Source of the DNA: Phragmites australis
Taxonomy: Eukaryota > Streptophyta > Magnoliopsida > Poales > Poaceae
DNA length: 64,000 nt
Assembly (NCBI RefSeq): GCF_958298935.1
Contig: NC_084933.1
Location: forward strand, 45,001 to 109,000
Reading direction: 5' to 3'
Positions within the stretch are counted from its first letter, which is position 1; each line of letters opens with the position of its first letter. The notes beneath the pieces are model-generated. The model saw only the letters and a list, made by a program, of their open reading frames with translations. It ran no database searches and was not told the DNA's origin. Position numbers and translations under genes: made by a program. Positions 1-11,215 of this stretch are shown here, in pieces.

Positions 1-100
1 ATGGCAAGAAATGACAGAGAGGTGAGAGAGGGGGTGGAGAGGAGGGAGAGAGGAAAGAGAATGGGAAGAGAAAAATGAAGGGGAGAGAGGGGAAAGAAGC
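1..100. repeat. purine-rich GA tract at window edge
   Basis: The plus strand is almost entirely A and G, in GAGAGG/GGGAGA-type runs. It is simple-sequence DNA, possibly the pyrimidine-rich leader or promoter of a minus-strand gene outside the window. No coding potential is visible. Confidence 0.6.
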
Positions 101-916
101 ATTTATATCGTATGCAATTTGTATATGTACAGTATACATATGGTACATAATACCCACCTCTGTTGCAATAATCTCAAAGGAAGTAGATGAACAGCCCAAC
201 TAGTGACTCTGCCCGCTATTACCATCAGAAATTCCAAGTTCTTGACCTTCATTGTGTCACCATGGTAGTCCATATGCCCCCTTTTGACACAAGATGTAGT
301 CCACATCGCATCCGATTGTAAAAGCTTTAGGGTGATGTGGGATGCCATCATAGTGAAGTTGTCTTTGTGTTAGAACTAAAATGGATAATTAATGTTGTTA
401 AGTTAACCAACAATGTTCCTTTAAGCGGCAAAGAGGTTAAGCTATTAGGAATTTGGATTGTTAGATGTAATTTGGCAATAGAAGTACTAAATAAATTTAA
501 TATTGTGAAAACTATAAGGTGTAATCTTGTGGTAGTCTAATGATGAAAAAAAAAACACTCGAATTTGATAACAAATGTTATTTGAAAATATATGGTTCAC
601 TGTATGCCATTGAAATTCTCGAACTACCGCTAAAAAAGTTATGATCTCTCAGGTGCTACAATTTGAAATGTCGCTTCCTTTGTATGCCACTGTCGTTATA
701 AAAAAAGTGACTGTAACCTCAGTATAAAGTGACTGTAACTAGAACGTAAAGAAAAATTTAGGTGTTGGATGATGTAAAAAAGTATGAATTTTTCTTACTT
801 CATATAGTCGTCGTCATCATTGAGCACGGATCTTGGCACACATTTAAGCCACCAAATATCAAGTGTTGAGAGGCCAAGAAACACTTAACCATTATTTAGC
901 TTTTTCTCAAGAATAC
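101..916. other. intergenic host DNA, no gene seen
   Basis: AT-rich sequence with only short random open frames. I see no splice-joined coding exon, RNA gene or terminal repeat. It probably represents old upstream DNA of the locus later filled by the Helitrons beginning at 1314. Confidence 0.5.
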
Positions 917-919
917 TAA

Positions 920-1217
920 GGGTCTGTTTGTTTTAGGCTGCTTTTGACTTCTACTTTTGTCAGAAACCCAGAAGCCAGAAGCCCAAACAAACGGGTTTGC
1001 TGAAAAGTGACTTTTGAAGAAGCTAGAAGCCTGCTTATGAGAAAATGAACTAGAAGCTGAGAAGCTAGCTGAGAGTAGCTTTTCTGAGAAATAGTGTGCT
1101 AAGAAACAAAAAAATGTTGTAAAATCCAACAGCTAAAATTCAAAAACGACTTTTTAGAAAAGCCAAAAGCACAACTTTTCAGAGAATCCAGAAGCAGAAG
1201 CCCAAACAAACATGCCC
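920..1217. mobile_element. Tourist-like MITE (PIF/Harbinger type)
   Basis: The element begins GGGTCTGTTTGTTT and ends AAACAAACATGCCC, an imperfect terminal inverted repeat. It is flanked by TAA at 917-919 and 1218-1220, the 3-bp target duplication typical of Tourist/PIF-Harbinger MITEs. The interior is rich in AGAAGC-type subrepeats and has no coding capacity. Its length of 298 bp is normal for the class. Seen directly: termini and duplication. The superfamily assignment follows from TAA plus the GGG(C/T) end. Confidence 0.75.
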
Positions 1218-1339
1218 TAATAATAGAAATGCAATATGGTGAAAACTTTAAAGCGCAATTTCATGGTATTTAAATGACGTACAAAATTATTCAAACTCGA
1301 TATATAGAATAGACTAGCATTTTGCCCGTGCGTTGCAAC

Positions 1340-2180
1340 GGGAGGCAAAAATTTGTACGAACTCTTGAACCATGTATCTGATATAGAGCTTTCTCAAAGG
1401 ACAAAGTTAGGTGCCGACACAAACACTGTTATGCAAAAGTAGAGGACTGACCAAGTCATATCCATAACTGAATGTTTAAACATAATACTCCATCTCTAGA
1501 GGAGCGACTACTATTATATATGAGGTTTTGTGAATGTTGGTTAACAAACTAAGATAGAGGTACATATTTAGAGAATTGTTACCTCGACGGCTTTGTGATG
1601 AAGAAGTAAATTCATAGCGATGATGACGCTACGTGTATTGATCAATCAAGGTGATATTTTGGCTCCTGCAACACATGGAAATAAGTCAATTGGGATCAAG
1701 AGAAGTGTTGAAACAACAATCTCCACACCAAAATTCTATTACGAGGAAAACTACATAATCTTTTATATTAAATGCCATTGCCTTCTAAACAATGATTTAT
1801 GCTTAAAGGTTGAACACTATCACTGTGAGTACCAAAATTTGTTTTTGAAACAAAGCAATGTGCTGTCGGATGCATCAAAATTGACCACTGATTCCTTTTA
1901 CCACCTTTGGATGCAATAAACCTATACGAATTATGTGATCAAGCCAATTATGCTAACATGGAAAAGATTACAACCTGAAACAAATGTTTCAAATAAATTA
2001 CTATTCCCAATCACAATTTTATAGAACTCTAGACCGTGTAATTTCAAGACCAAATTGGGAAAAATGAAAATATGATGGTCTCTACTAAATTCAAAAGTAT
2101 TTGGTTAAAGGACTCGGATACTTTCAAAGGTAAAAGCAGTTCAGTTGGAGAGTTCCATTTAGAGAATGAAAATTGTGAAA
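1340..2180. other. Helitron H1 interior without recognisable gene
   Basis: AT-rich filler between the Helitron 3' end and the last kinesin-like exon. A 99-codon open frame at 1620-1919 shows no recognisable motif and lacks flanking exon structure. Confidence 0.45.
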
Positions 2181-2185
2181 GTGAC

Positions 2186-4295
2186 CTTGTTTGGTTATCG
2201 TTGTCAGTTGTATCAGCACCACGCCCGCTGCTAGCAAGGTCAATAAATGACAAATTGCCGACTGGTCTAGGTGGTTTGGAGTCATTGCCATCAACACGTC
2301 TTTTAATAGCAAGCTGAAGAATGGCATGAGACCTTGAGGACTCTTCGTTTGCACCAGTTGTACCAGTACTTCTGGTGGCACTGCCTTTTTCAATCAACTC
2401 CTTGATAGTTTCAACATCAGACACTCTATACTCTAGTAAACCAACAATGCAAACATTTTGTTTTCCATCCTCTCTCATGCAATGTTTACTACATGAAGCA
2501 ATGCACATTCAGAACGTGAGAAATAGCAGCCTCACTGATATACACTATTCCTGAAAATAACATATTTTGGGAAAACCCACCTCCTATCATTGAGAAGGTC
2601 AAATAATTTACCACCATATATCTCAAAGAAGCTGAAAAATAACTGAAATCCTTGGTTGCAGTATGTATGATACATTAATCTCAGGATATCTTGGGAGGCT
2701 TTAAGTGGAAGGGGCCGCATGGTGTACGTCTTTCCACTACCTGAGTGGAGAATATTAGTTGAAATGATATCAAGTATGCTGCAGATATACGATGTATCTA
2801 GAGAAGATCGGATGTATACCAGTTTGTCTATAAACAAAACAAGCTACCTTTGTTCGATTAAAAATTGTAGGAACCACATGTTCTACTGTTTCACGATAAA
2901 CCTATAAATTAGATGAAGACAGGTGACTGAGAATGAATTTACAATACTTAAAAAACATTAATGAAAAGGGTATGCAATTTATACCTACCTCATCATTTGG
3001 AACATCTTCGTCTAACACAGCATCAAATACAAACTCATGCTTTTCAACATATTCAGTAAGGTCGACCTGCAGAATGATATGCCAGATATTGAGCATTGAG
3101 TGAAAACTGTCAGAAGCTCAGTATTCTCAGGAACATTGGCCATAAATACTGCAAATAGAAGAAAACAAGCAAACCTTAAGTTTAGTCTCATGGACAGTCA
3201 GAGAGTTTGATCTTTGTTCAATGTCTATGATATCTTCTTCTTTCTTTGATATTTCTTTTTTGTTAAGTGGTCTTTTGCGCACCTGCATTTGACATGTCCA
3301 ATGGAAACTATTAGAGTGGAAAGGTTACGGTAGTTTCTGCTAAGCGAATAAGGAATATTTATCACCAATTGTGGAGCAAAAATAAAGGAACACCACCACT
3401 TTGATTTTAGCAACAGTCGTTGCCTTCACTTTCTCAGGGAAGGCCTTCAGGTAGTTACTTTCAGCGAAAACGGTGGACTTGCTCATCTGCTTATTTGCCA
3501 CGAAGCTCAGATCCGAATCATCCAAACCTCCTTCATAGCCAAACTTTTGGGCACCATCATACATCCCTGGCACTTGAAACTGTATAGATAAAATATGAAC
3601 TTTAGCTCAAGTTATTATAGAACTGTCAATGTGGAAATGGGTAGATATCCTTTTCTGCAATACCACATTGCCAGGGCAGAGGTTAGGATTAAAATCAAAT
3701 CGTTACATGATTAAATACATAGCATCATCTCCTCACAAAAAAAATGCATAGCATCATCTGAACTAATGAACCAAATTAACTTTTAACAATTCAACAGCTA
3801 CAATCAATATACTGATGTGGTGCTGCATCTCAACATCTAATCACGATTCTACCAAAAGAATATTTGTTTAACAATCCAGCATCTGCACATGAAAAATAGT
3901 ACGCCTAAAAGAAGACCAGGACACTGTATTCGCTTTCCAAATCATTGATCAATTCAAAAACTAAATAAAAGTGATAGTTTCCACGATCCCATGACCCTCC
4001 ATTCACATTCAGAACGTCAGATCCACCACATCGACAACTTTCTCAAACAGTATGATTAAACCCCAGCCACGCGAGAACACCAAAACAGAAATAGCAACTA
4101 AAAAAAAAAGATACAACTGATTAGTCTCACATCGGGGATTAGCTCGGTATCGAATGCGTGGAGGTCGAGCAGCCCGGGGCTGAGCTGCTGCCTTTGCCCC
4201 AGCGAGTCCCCCGCCACCGCGGTGTCCCCTCCCCGTAGCCGTCCCGGCGTCGCCGGCTCCACCGACATGAAGATCTCCCCGTCCCTGCACCGCAC
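2186..4295 (-). pseudogene. kinesin-13 motor gene fragment (captured, broken)
   Basis: Seven minus-strand exons encode the N-terminal linker and part of a kinesin-13 (microtubule-depolymerising) motor. They lie at 4131-~4295, 3394-3579, 3175-3282, 2989-3066, 2848-2901, 2581-2740 and 2186-~2490, joined by GT-AG introns. Visible in order: LSPGLLDLHAFDTELIPD, VVVRKRPLNKKEIS, VDLTEYVEKHEFVFDAVLD, GSGKTYTM (P-loop remainder), FFEIYGGKLFDLLNDR, and NEESSRSHAILQLAIKRR (switch I). The small exon expected to encode the residues just before GSGKT (AYGQT) is not found. Switch II reads DLASSGRGAD instead of DLAGSERGAD. The motor stops right after NDNQTR, so the rest of the motor and the tail are absent. 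A host kinesin-13 gene is the likely donor. GC-rich sequence to about 5060 resembles its promoter and 5' UTR. It lies wholly inside Helitron H1. A functional kinesin is excluded. Confidence 0.85.
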
Positions 4296-4479
4296 CCCGC
4301 CGCACCGCGCTCACAAAAACACCCATAATGAGCTCAGCCAAAGAACTCGCACCTCCACGCAGATCTCGATGAGCCGTCAGCCTGTACCTGTTGCGCCCAG
4401 AGGCCGCGCTTGTTCCGACGTTCCACTGCAGCCCTTGGGCTCTGAACTCCCTCCTGTGCCTGGCCGCTAGGGATGAAGG

Positions 4480-5175
4480 ATTGGAGGCGAACGGATGGCG
4501 GAACACACGGTAGTCGATCATCTCAGGCTGGCCCTTCTCCTTGGGACGGAGCTCAACGGCCCTAAGGAGCGCGGTGTGGTGAGCACCTTGCGCTGGAACC
4601 GCATAGCGGTGGGGAGGCGGCCACGGCTACGGAGGCCTAGGTCCGTGCCTGCCAGGCGAATGAAGTGGGTTGCCGCCGTCACGGACGCTATGGCCATCGT
4701 CGCCATCCACGCGGACTGTGAGGGTCGCTGGGGTTGGTGGTAGTGGAAGAGGAGGCGGCGGCGGCGGCGTCCACTGGACCGCCCCCGACCTCGAGGAAGC
4801 TAGATCTGATGAGGGAGGGTGGAGGAGAGCAGCCGGCTGGGGGAGGCGGAGGCTAGCCCGAATCAAGGCAAAACTCGGGGACGAGCCGAACGGATCGAGC
4901 TACGGGGTCACGGTCCAGCGCGCGAAGGGGCGACAGCGCAGTTGACCATGCGGAGGGGCATGGGCACAGAGGAGGAACAGAGCGGGCGGCAGCGCATTGG
5001 AGAGAGGGCAGGAGGAGGGATTAGGGGGACTGGAACGGGATCACGCAAGAGGGGAGGGTGATTAGGCAGGCGAACAATTCGTTAGGTGGACGCAAAACGC
5101 AATTCGTTGGGCAAACAAAGGAGGGTAGATGATCGAGCGAACATGATCGAACGGATGCGAAGCGGATGGGCTGAG
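4480..5175 (-). promoter_or_regulatory. captured GC-rich promoter/5'-UTR of the kinesin-13 donor
   Basis: A strongly GC-rich block directly upstream (minus strand) of the first kinesin-like exon, with GGCGGCGGC-type runs. Long open frames on both strands here reflect base composition and show no domain. It ends where the Helitron 5' consensus begins. Confidence 0.4.
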
Positions 5176-5852
5176 GAATATTCGAAGGACGGATCAGGCC
5201 TTACAGCTTGTTTATTAAACTAGTTATCTACCCGTGCGTTGCAATGAGCATCAAAATTTTGTTAAAGAAATATTTTTCTGTTTGTATGCTGTAACGAGTG
5301 TTAAAAAATTATATAGGACTATCTAGGTACGTAGCCTCATGACAAATAACAAAATCGCTTTCAGATAAAGCTTGCAACTTGGATTTCAAATACAACTATA
5401 ACTTAACTTTGAGTACAAATAAATAGGTTTATAGAAATAGATTTATTTCTATAACTATCTCTTTCAAATCATCTTGCCCACGATACGACTAAGATATTCT
5501 CGTACACCTGCAGGTATTACATGTCGACACGAATTCTCGTCGTACGTCAATAGGCTGATCAAAAAGTGCCTCCTTAGTGCTTGGCCATCCTGCACGTGCA
5601 TCATATATATATGTAAATATAAATATATCTCACGTGTAAAGTATAGTATTGTAACTTAAAATGTACATATGACGGTGCGACAAACAAATATGCTCACCGT
5701 GCATATTGGTGCGTGTAGCTTTTTACCATTCCATGTGCACATGAATTGCAAAACGAAATAACAAGATAAATACCTATGGTAGAATGAATTGTAAACTCTG
5801 TGTTAGATAAACATACTTATTACTTATTGCTTCTAGTGACGTTCAAAGCAAG

Positions 5853-6558
5853 TTACCCGTATATGTCCGTTGGAGTACCAGCTGAGATTATATGTTGCCA
5901 TCTATAAACATCGTCGTTCCACCCAGGACATGCTACTCTCATGGCAACCATATAATACTTGGCAATATGAATAATTTTATGTGCGTACTGCTTGTATGGC
6001 ATATCTTTATACCAATCTGGAATAGGATTGGAGTCCAGTACGGTCATAGTTCTATCCTCATGGTCGAACACAAAAAGCAAGAACATGCCATGTTGTGCAA
6101 ATGGCATAAGAATATGCAAAAAGGTATGCATTAAGATAGCAAAAACAACGACACCAATGGACAAAGGGAAGCAGTCTTACAAATTTGCAACGTGAGACAT
6201 CATAGTTCATGAAAGGCCAGCTTTCTAACGATTTGACCAACTCTCGAACATCAAGCTTTTTTCTATACTTTGGGTCTCGTCCAAAATCAGATAAGGTCTG
6301 GGAGAAAACAAAGTTTTTTAAAATATGAGCAAAGAGTGCCTAGGAGAATATAAAAACTCACGCAGAATTGCAGGTCCATATAGTGCTTTGAAACCATTTT
6401 CTTGGAACTTTTCAACATCTTGTATTCTGTGTATGCGAGAATCTGAACACCCAAGTTGAAACAAGTGTTGGACATGGGTTGATCCATCTTTAATGATGCT
6501 TGGAGTTGCTTGACACTTAAGCAAATCAGGTAAGGCTTCAAACTTTGCACCCATTGTG
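5853..6558 (-). pseudogene. second Ulp1-like (C48) fragment lacking the cysteine exon
   Basis: The minus-strand exon at 6181-6297 (39 codons) encodes SDFGRDPKYRKKL and SWPFMNYDVSRCKF. The following piece, about 6120-5853, encodes FVFDHEDRTMTVLDSNP, DMPYKQYAHKIIHIAKYY and RVACPGWNDDVYRWQ. An upstream piece at 6352-6558 contains EKFQENGFKALYGPAIL. These are the His/Asp half of a Ulp1-like cysteine protease domain of the type common in grass transposons. The expected aromatic residue after the catalytic His is Gly (QHG). No AG acceptor is evident before the FVFDHED exon, and the Cys-bearing last exon is absent. The next DNA is the Helitron 3' region. It follows the better-preserved Ulp1 gene in the same orientation, so it is either a tandem duplicate or a separate capture. 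Not functional as seen. Confidence 0.75.
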
Positions 6559-6642
6559 TCCTGTAAAATGATCAATTGTGACTAAGAATATAAGAATTGA
6601 AATAAAGTACATTATATTGTTAATAAATAGAATATAAGAAGC

Positions 6643-8645
6643 TTACTCTAATATCTCAGCATCATCAATTGACATGATATAATTGCATACGACATCTGTC
6701 AGTTCTTTTTTGCCTATTGGTATGTCCACCATGGAAAGGGCACACAATGAGGACTGGTCTCTAGTTTCATCGGCAGACTCATTTGTATTCATGACTTTAG
6801 ATTGAACGGATTGTTGTGACCTTTTGCATAGATTAGGAGGATTTTTTAGCATCACAACATCATCTGGACTTCCACTTTCTTCATCGTTCTCTTCGACTAA
6901 CGGATGTCCTTTCCTCTTGTTTAGTTCTGATGATAACAAAATAGCAGCTAATTTTGTCCTGAATTGTATCATATCATCCTGCACAATAATAATAACATTA
7001 ATTTTTACAGAATATATGATTAAACATGTAACAAACTATCATGACCCTGTATGATATACCTGAGTTATATTGTCGGACAACACATCCCCTGTCCAGTATT
7101 CCATGTAGTTTAACATGAAAAGACCGCATGAACAGCTACAGTATCAAAAAAAAGAACGTCATGCACATATTCATTTAATCAGTGAAAGGAAATTGTAGGT
7201 AAACAAATTTTTGAGATGTACCTGTATGTCTGCATTATCTTTTCGAATTGTATTTGTCTAACCGGCCATGAAGCAACCCGAAGGTTCTGCCACTTGTGGT
7301 TTTTAAGCTCCTTGAGCTGCGATACAATGTCTATTTGCCTCTGCAATCCGTTCAGCTATTTATACATAATAAATTAAAAAAAATTAGCACCAAAGGTTAC
7401 ACGCCAAAGCTATTTATATATATTACTCCCTTCCAACACCTCAAAAGGACACCTCCAATTATATAGCACCAAAGGACACCTCCTATTACGCAGGACACCT
7501 CTAAAGTTACGCACCCTCTAAAGTTACGCTCTAAAGAACCACCCTTTAGAAGTTACGCTCTAAAGAACCAGCTCTAAAGTTACGTTCTAAAGAATCTGCA
7601 ATGTAAAGTTACGCACCCTCTAAAGAACCAGCATTTTACTTCTTCTTTGGTACTCCCTCTAAATTTACGCACCCTCTAAAGTTACGCTCAACATTAGCTT
7701 TCTACATTTGCTTATTTACATCGCTATTGAAAAACGCTATTATTATATAAATTTTGTATAAAATAGTTAAACTTTCTAAACTGGGACGGAGGGAGTAGGA
7801 AAGAAGAAGTACTTTTAGTAACAAATACTCACAGTGGTACTGAGGTCTTCGCGATCATATACAGGACCCATCGAATCGAGCACATGTATCTCACTTTTTC
7901 TGGCGTCAATCACAGCAAGATACCAGTGGATTCCCTTGATGTTTATTGGAATAAATACCTAAATAATTTTTGCACATGTAGTATTAGGCACTTATATATG
8001 TTAACAAGAAAAATCATAAATTAGAAGTTAATTTTTACCATGTCATGGTCCAAGTATCTTTCCACCCTTCGTTCAATGGTGCTATTTTCAATGGTGTCAT
8101 GTGCAGCATATAGATCATCCATTCTAATGTTATTATCACCATCCCGCTTCAGAAGGGTTGAGACATAAGTAGTCTCCAGGTAGACCGTACCACCGGACCT
8201 ACGTTGTAGATGCTCTTGAGCCCTTAATAAGCAAATGTATGCATTTATGACCTGTACTTGCAAGTTAACAACAACGATTAGATAACAGAAGTAAATATTT
8301 GTGCATATTTGCTTTTAATATATTTACTTATTACCTCATCATTCAAAAATGCACTCGGTTGGATAAGGCATTCCAAATGCCTCCTGTTTACGAGAGCATC
8401 ATCGATGAGCACAAGTACTTCTTTTTCAGGTAAAGAAGGCATGTTTTTAATTGGTAGAATAATATCAAGATCATTTTTTGTGCAAATATAATCTGCAAAA
8501 AATCAGATGCATAAGGGACTAATGTAGCAACTGAAAAATGACACAAAATATAGTGGAAATAAGTACCCTGCGGGACAATTTCATTCGATAGAGCCTTCTT
8601 AGGTTTGTTATGCAGCGACATAACTCTAGTTCCAGCTCTCGTTTC
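6643..8645 (-). CDS. Ulp1-like cysteine protease (SUMO-protease fold), partial 5' end
   Basis: Seven minus-strand exons join in one frame of about 373 codons ending in TAA: 8567-8645, 8335-8492, 8039-8251, 7833-7958, 7222-7355, 7060-7135 and 6643-6978. Every border is GT-AG and phases agree. The C48 peptidase signature is complete. It has LIQPSAFLNDEVINAYI (start of the catalytic core), GIHWYLAVIDAR with the catalytic His, HVLDSMGP with the Asp, and SCSCGLFMLNYMEYW with the Cys. The C-terminal exon is acidic and low in structure (EENDEESGSPDD). Ulp1-family enzymes cleave SUMO-like modifiers; grass copies are often transposon-borne, so the substrate here is unknown. No convincing start codon or first exon was found upstream; DNA to about 10640 may hold non-coding or lost 5' exons. 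It lies inside Helitron H2, and one intron holds a MITE. The intact frame contrasts with its decayed neighbour. Confidence 0.8.
7436..7795. mobile_element. Stowaway-like MITE in the Ulp1 intron, with internal short repeats
   Basis: Ends are CTCCCTTCC and GGACGGAGGGAG, flanked by TA (7434-7435 and 7796-7797), as in Stowaway/Mariner MITEs. Only about 7 bp of the termini pair well. The left half (7480-7690) consists of repeated CACCCTCTAAAGTTACG and CTCTAAAGAACCA units, unusual for Stowaway. It may be two elements fused. It sits in the intron between the His/Asp and linker exons of the Ulp1-like gene. Confidence 0.45.
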
Positions 8646-8649
8646 CTGT

Positions 8650-9890
8650 ACAAACTCACGACAATGAAAAGCATGAAAAGGCATAAGATGAAATGCATGA
8701 AAAGGCGCCATAGGCAACAGTGTTTGCACTCATGTGCGGAGAGATGGCTAAAGGCTGTACTCCCTTTTGAATTTCCACTAATGCAATAGCGAGAACATGT
8801 CTAAATAAAATCCTACTTAAAAAACCTGAAGCTAAAAATGATCTCATCTTGATGAATTAATGGTTGTCTACATAACAAATAAGAATAAAAAACATAGATT
8901 GTGGAACGGTTTTGTGTTCTTGGATTTGATTCTATTAAGGATGAGAATAGGTTATGTGGTGCAAGTGCATGAAAAATAGACAACAGAACACATATTTTTC
9001 AAAATGAAACCATTCTCAACTAAGAAGCATTCTCAACTAAGTCACTATGGCTACAGAAATTCAGGAACCCAGAAATTCAAGAACATTAACACTGACCTTA
9101 TCACAAGCCACAAAGGATCATGTTTGGTGTCGGCAAACTCCTTTAATTAAATTGGTACAGTAATCCTTTAGCTGGGAGGCACCCTTTGTTTTCAACTGAC
9201 AAAACATAAACAAAAGGTTAGAAATGGGACAATAAAATAGTGAAAAATATTAGGGCAATGGCAAGGCAATGGACTAAGTAAAGCCAAAATAATCATGAGT
9301 GGAAGTGGCAAAACTAAGCCACACCTGTATATGCTGCATATTCAATCACCTCTAAAGTTTAAGAACATGTAAATTTATAATTGTTTAAGGACATGTAAAT
9401 TTACAAACCACACATGCACATATAAAACTAAAATAATCATATAAATTTATCAGCCGGAGTATGCAGCCACACAAATCCCACCCTAAGAACATCGGAATCG
9501 ACCAAACAGAGACAAGGATCTGCAGGAGCTCACCAGCAACGGCGAGGGTCGGCAAATTTGCAGTATAAATGTTTAAGAACATGTAAATTTATATACCACA
9601 CCAGCACACCTGCACATGTTTATTCAATCAAAACCCATTCACTTGTTGTTTTTTGTTTACTCAATCAAAACCCATTCCAAACTACACAGGTGGAAATCAT
9701 GTGAGTCGTGAGCTATGAAAATTTCTACCGGGCTTTACCTCCGAGCACCACTTACACAATGAATAAAAACTCACAATCTCCACACATGGGCTAAAATAAT
9801 CATGTATCTGCAAAAACTAAGTAAAGCTACCCAATGCAAGTCTCAGCACCGCCATTTTGGATTGATGCAAGAAATTTTGGATATATGTCA
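8650..9890. other. Helitron H2 interior, possible lost 5' exons of the Ulp1 gene
   Basis: AT-rich DNA with no exon I can join to the Ulp1 frame. A short phrase, AAGAACATGTAAATTTATA, recurs near 9361, 9388 and 9575. CTCACC at about 9529 on the plus strand could be a minus-strand splice donor of an untranslated leader exon. Confidence 0.35.
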
Positions 9891-9897
9891 CGAATTT

Positions 9898-10385
9898 AGA
9901 ACTGAATAAAAAGAAATGAAACATCTAGGACTGGTGCTAAGTACCCAGTTCACGGATCGATTCGATCTGTTACAAGAAACCTGCTACGCAAATTTGCCAC
10001 CTATAAGTTTGGTCAGGATGAATATTCATGTTACTCATGAGTTTGTGAACTAAAATTTTCATCTTAAAATCAAATTCCAGTACATCAAAAGTATATTCGA
10101 ATCAATCAAGTGACAACATGCTGTTACATACATGAGCACATAGTTGTGAATTGTGTATATCATACCTACAGTAACCGAACATGCAGGATAACAGATGCCA
10201 TCGTTAATATTTGCGAGTTAGTGAGAGGCTTCAAGCTATGTCAAACGAGATTCAAGTTTCACTTTGGACTACTGCTCCCTGCAAGAACAGAATGCAAAAA
10301 AGAAATGAAACATCCAGGACTGGTGCTAAGTACCCATTTCATGGATCGAATCGATCTGTTCCAAGAAACCTGCTACACGAAAATC
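9898..10385. repeat. direct repeat pair of about 85 bp
   Basis: The segment 9898-9985 recurs at 10296-10385. Both contain AAGAAATGAAACATC, AGGACTGGTGCTAAGTACCC and CAAGAAACCTGCTAC with few mismatches. A duplicated leader or intron of the captured gene within Helitron H2 is likely. No coding function is visible. Confidence 0.7.
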
Positions 10386-10830
10386 AAAACGAGGATTGCC
10401 AACAAGAGAGGATGGCGAGCTCACCTGAGCAGGACTTGGAAGGACTGGCGGTGCATGTGCTCCGTCGGGGAGAAAGGGAGCACCGGCTATCGGGGAGAAA
10501 GGGTGCTCTGGCGGTGCTGAAATTGTTGGCATATTTGAGAACAGAAATTCTAGAAGTAAGAAAGCTAAGAAAAACACCAGTAATCGATCGAGACCACATG
10601 ACGGTTCTAGTTCTACTCACCTCGCGAGCCTTCCAATCCAACCCCCAAAAAATGCCGCCGTGGTGCTGCCCTCGACGCGGAGGTACTTATAGGGGGCTGC
10701 GGAGAAGATGGCGAGCGCAGCTGGCAACTGCGGTTGGGGTGCTGTGCCGTGCGGTTGTTTCGGCGGTGGTGACGGTAGGGAAATATCCATGGGCCCAAGA
10801 CGGTTTGCCCTGGGAGGGGGTGGGGGCGTG

Positions 10831-11215
10831 GAGAAGGCTGCGGGCGGGGAAGCGGAGAATCCTGTGCAGCGGATAAGGATGGGCCGCGAGGCGATGAGAA
10901 TGGGGATGGCGCGGCGATTTCGGTAGCCGGGACAGGGAATCAGGGAGAGTGGGGTGCGGCGGTCGCGCGGGCGTGCGGAGCGTAGCCACGGGCGGGGAAT
11001 CAGGGATCGATGGCAGGGCCGCGCGGAGAAGGCTGCGGGCGGGGAAGCGGAGAATCCGGTGCGGCGGATAAGGATGGGCCGGGAGGCGATGAGAATGGGG
11101 ATGGCGCGGCGATTTCGGGAGCCTGGGCAGGGAATCGGGGAGAGCGAGGTGCGGCGGTCGCGCGGGCGTGCGGAGCGTAGCCACGAGCGGGGAATCAGGG
11201 ATCGATGGCAGGGCT
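10831..11215. repeat. two-copy tandem duplication, unit about 195 bp, GC-rich
   Basis: The unit starting GAGAAGGCTGCGGGCGGGGA at 10831 recurs at 11026 with few differences and ends at GATCGATGGCAGGGC near 11215. Long open frames on both strands across this block follow from high GC and the duplication. None has a recognisable domain. It lies near the 5' end of H2, about 230 bp from the KOB1-like start codon. Confidence 0.8.

Larger units (their letters stand above)
1314..5219 (-). mobile_element. Helitron-like element H1 (outer), carrying kinesin-13 exons
   Basis: On the minus strand the element ends CCCGTTGCAACGCACGGG (a short hairpin), then CAAAATG, then CTAG followed by host T. That is the hairpin plus CTRR terminus of Helitrons (CTAG at 1314-1317, host base at 1313). 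The 5' side near 5175-5219 matches the 5' side of a second copy (H2): both contain TGATCCGTCC and GAATATTCCTC. The missing extreme 5' end appears to be TCTCTCCTA, lying at 11330-11338 on the far side of H2. H1 would then be about 3.9 kb, split by H2. It carries no Rep/helicase gene and is non-autonomous. The host base before the 5' TC is T rather than A, so that end is less certain. Confidence 0.6.

Noticed and set aside
1620..1919. 99-codon plus-strand frame inside Helitron H1
   Set aside because: No motif, AT-rich, opposite to the captured gene and without exon partners.
4222..5061. Several plus-strand GC-rich frames
   Set aside because: They are antisense shadows of the kinesin-13 first exon and its promoter.
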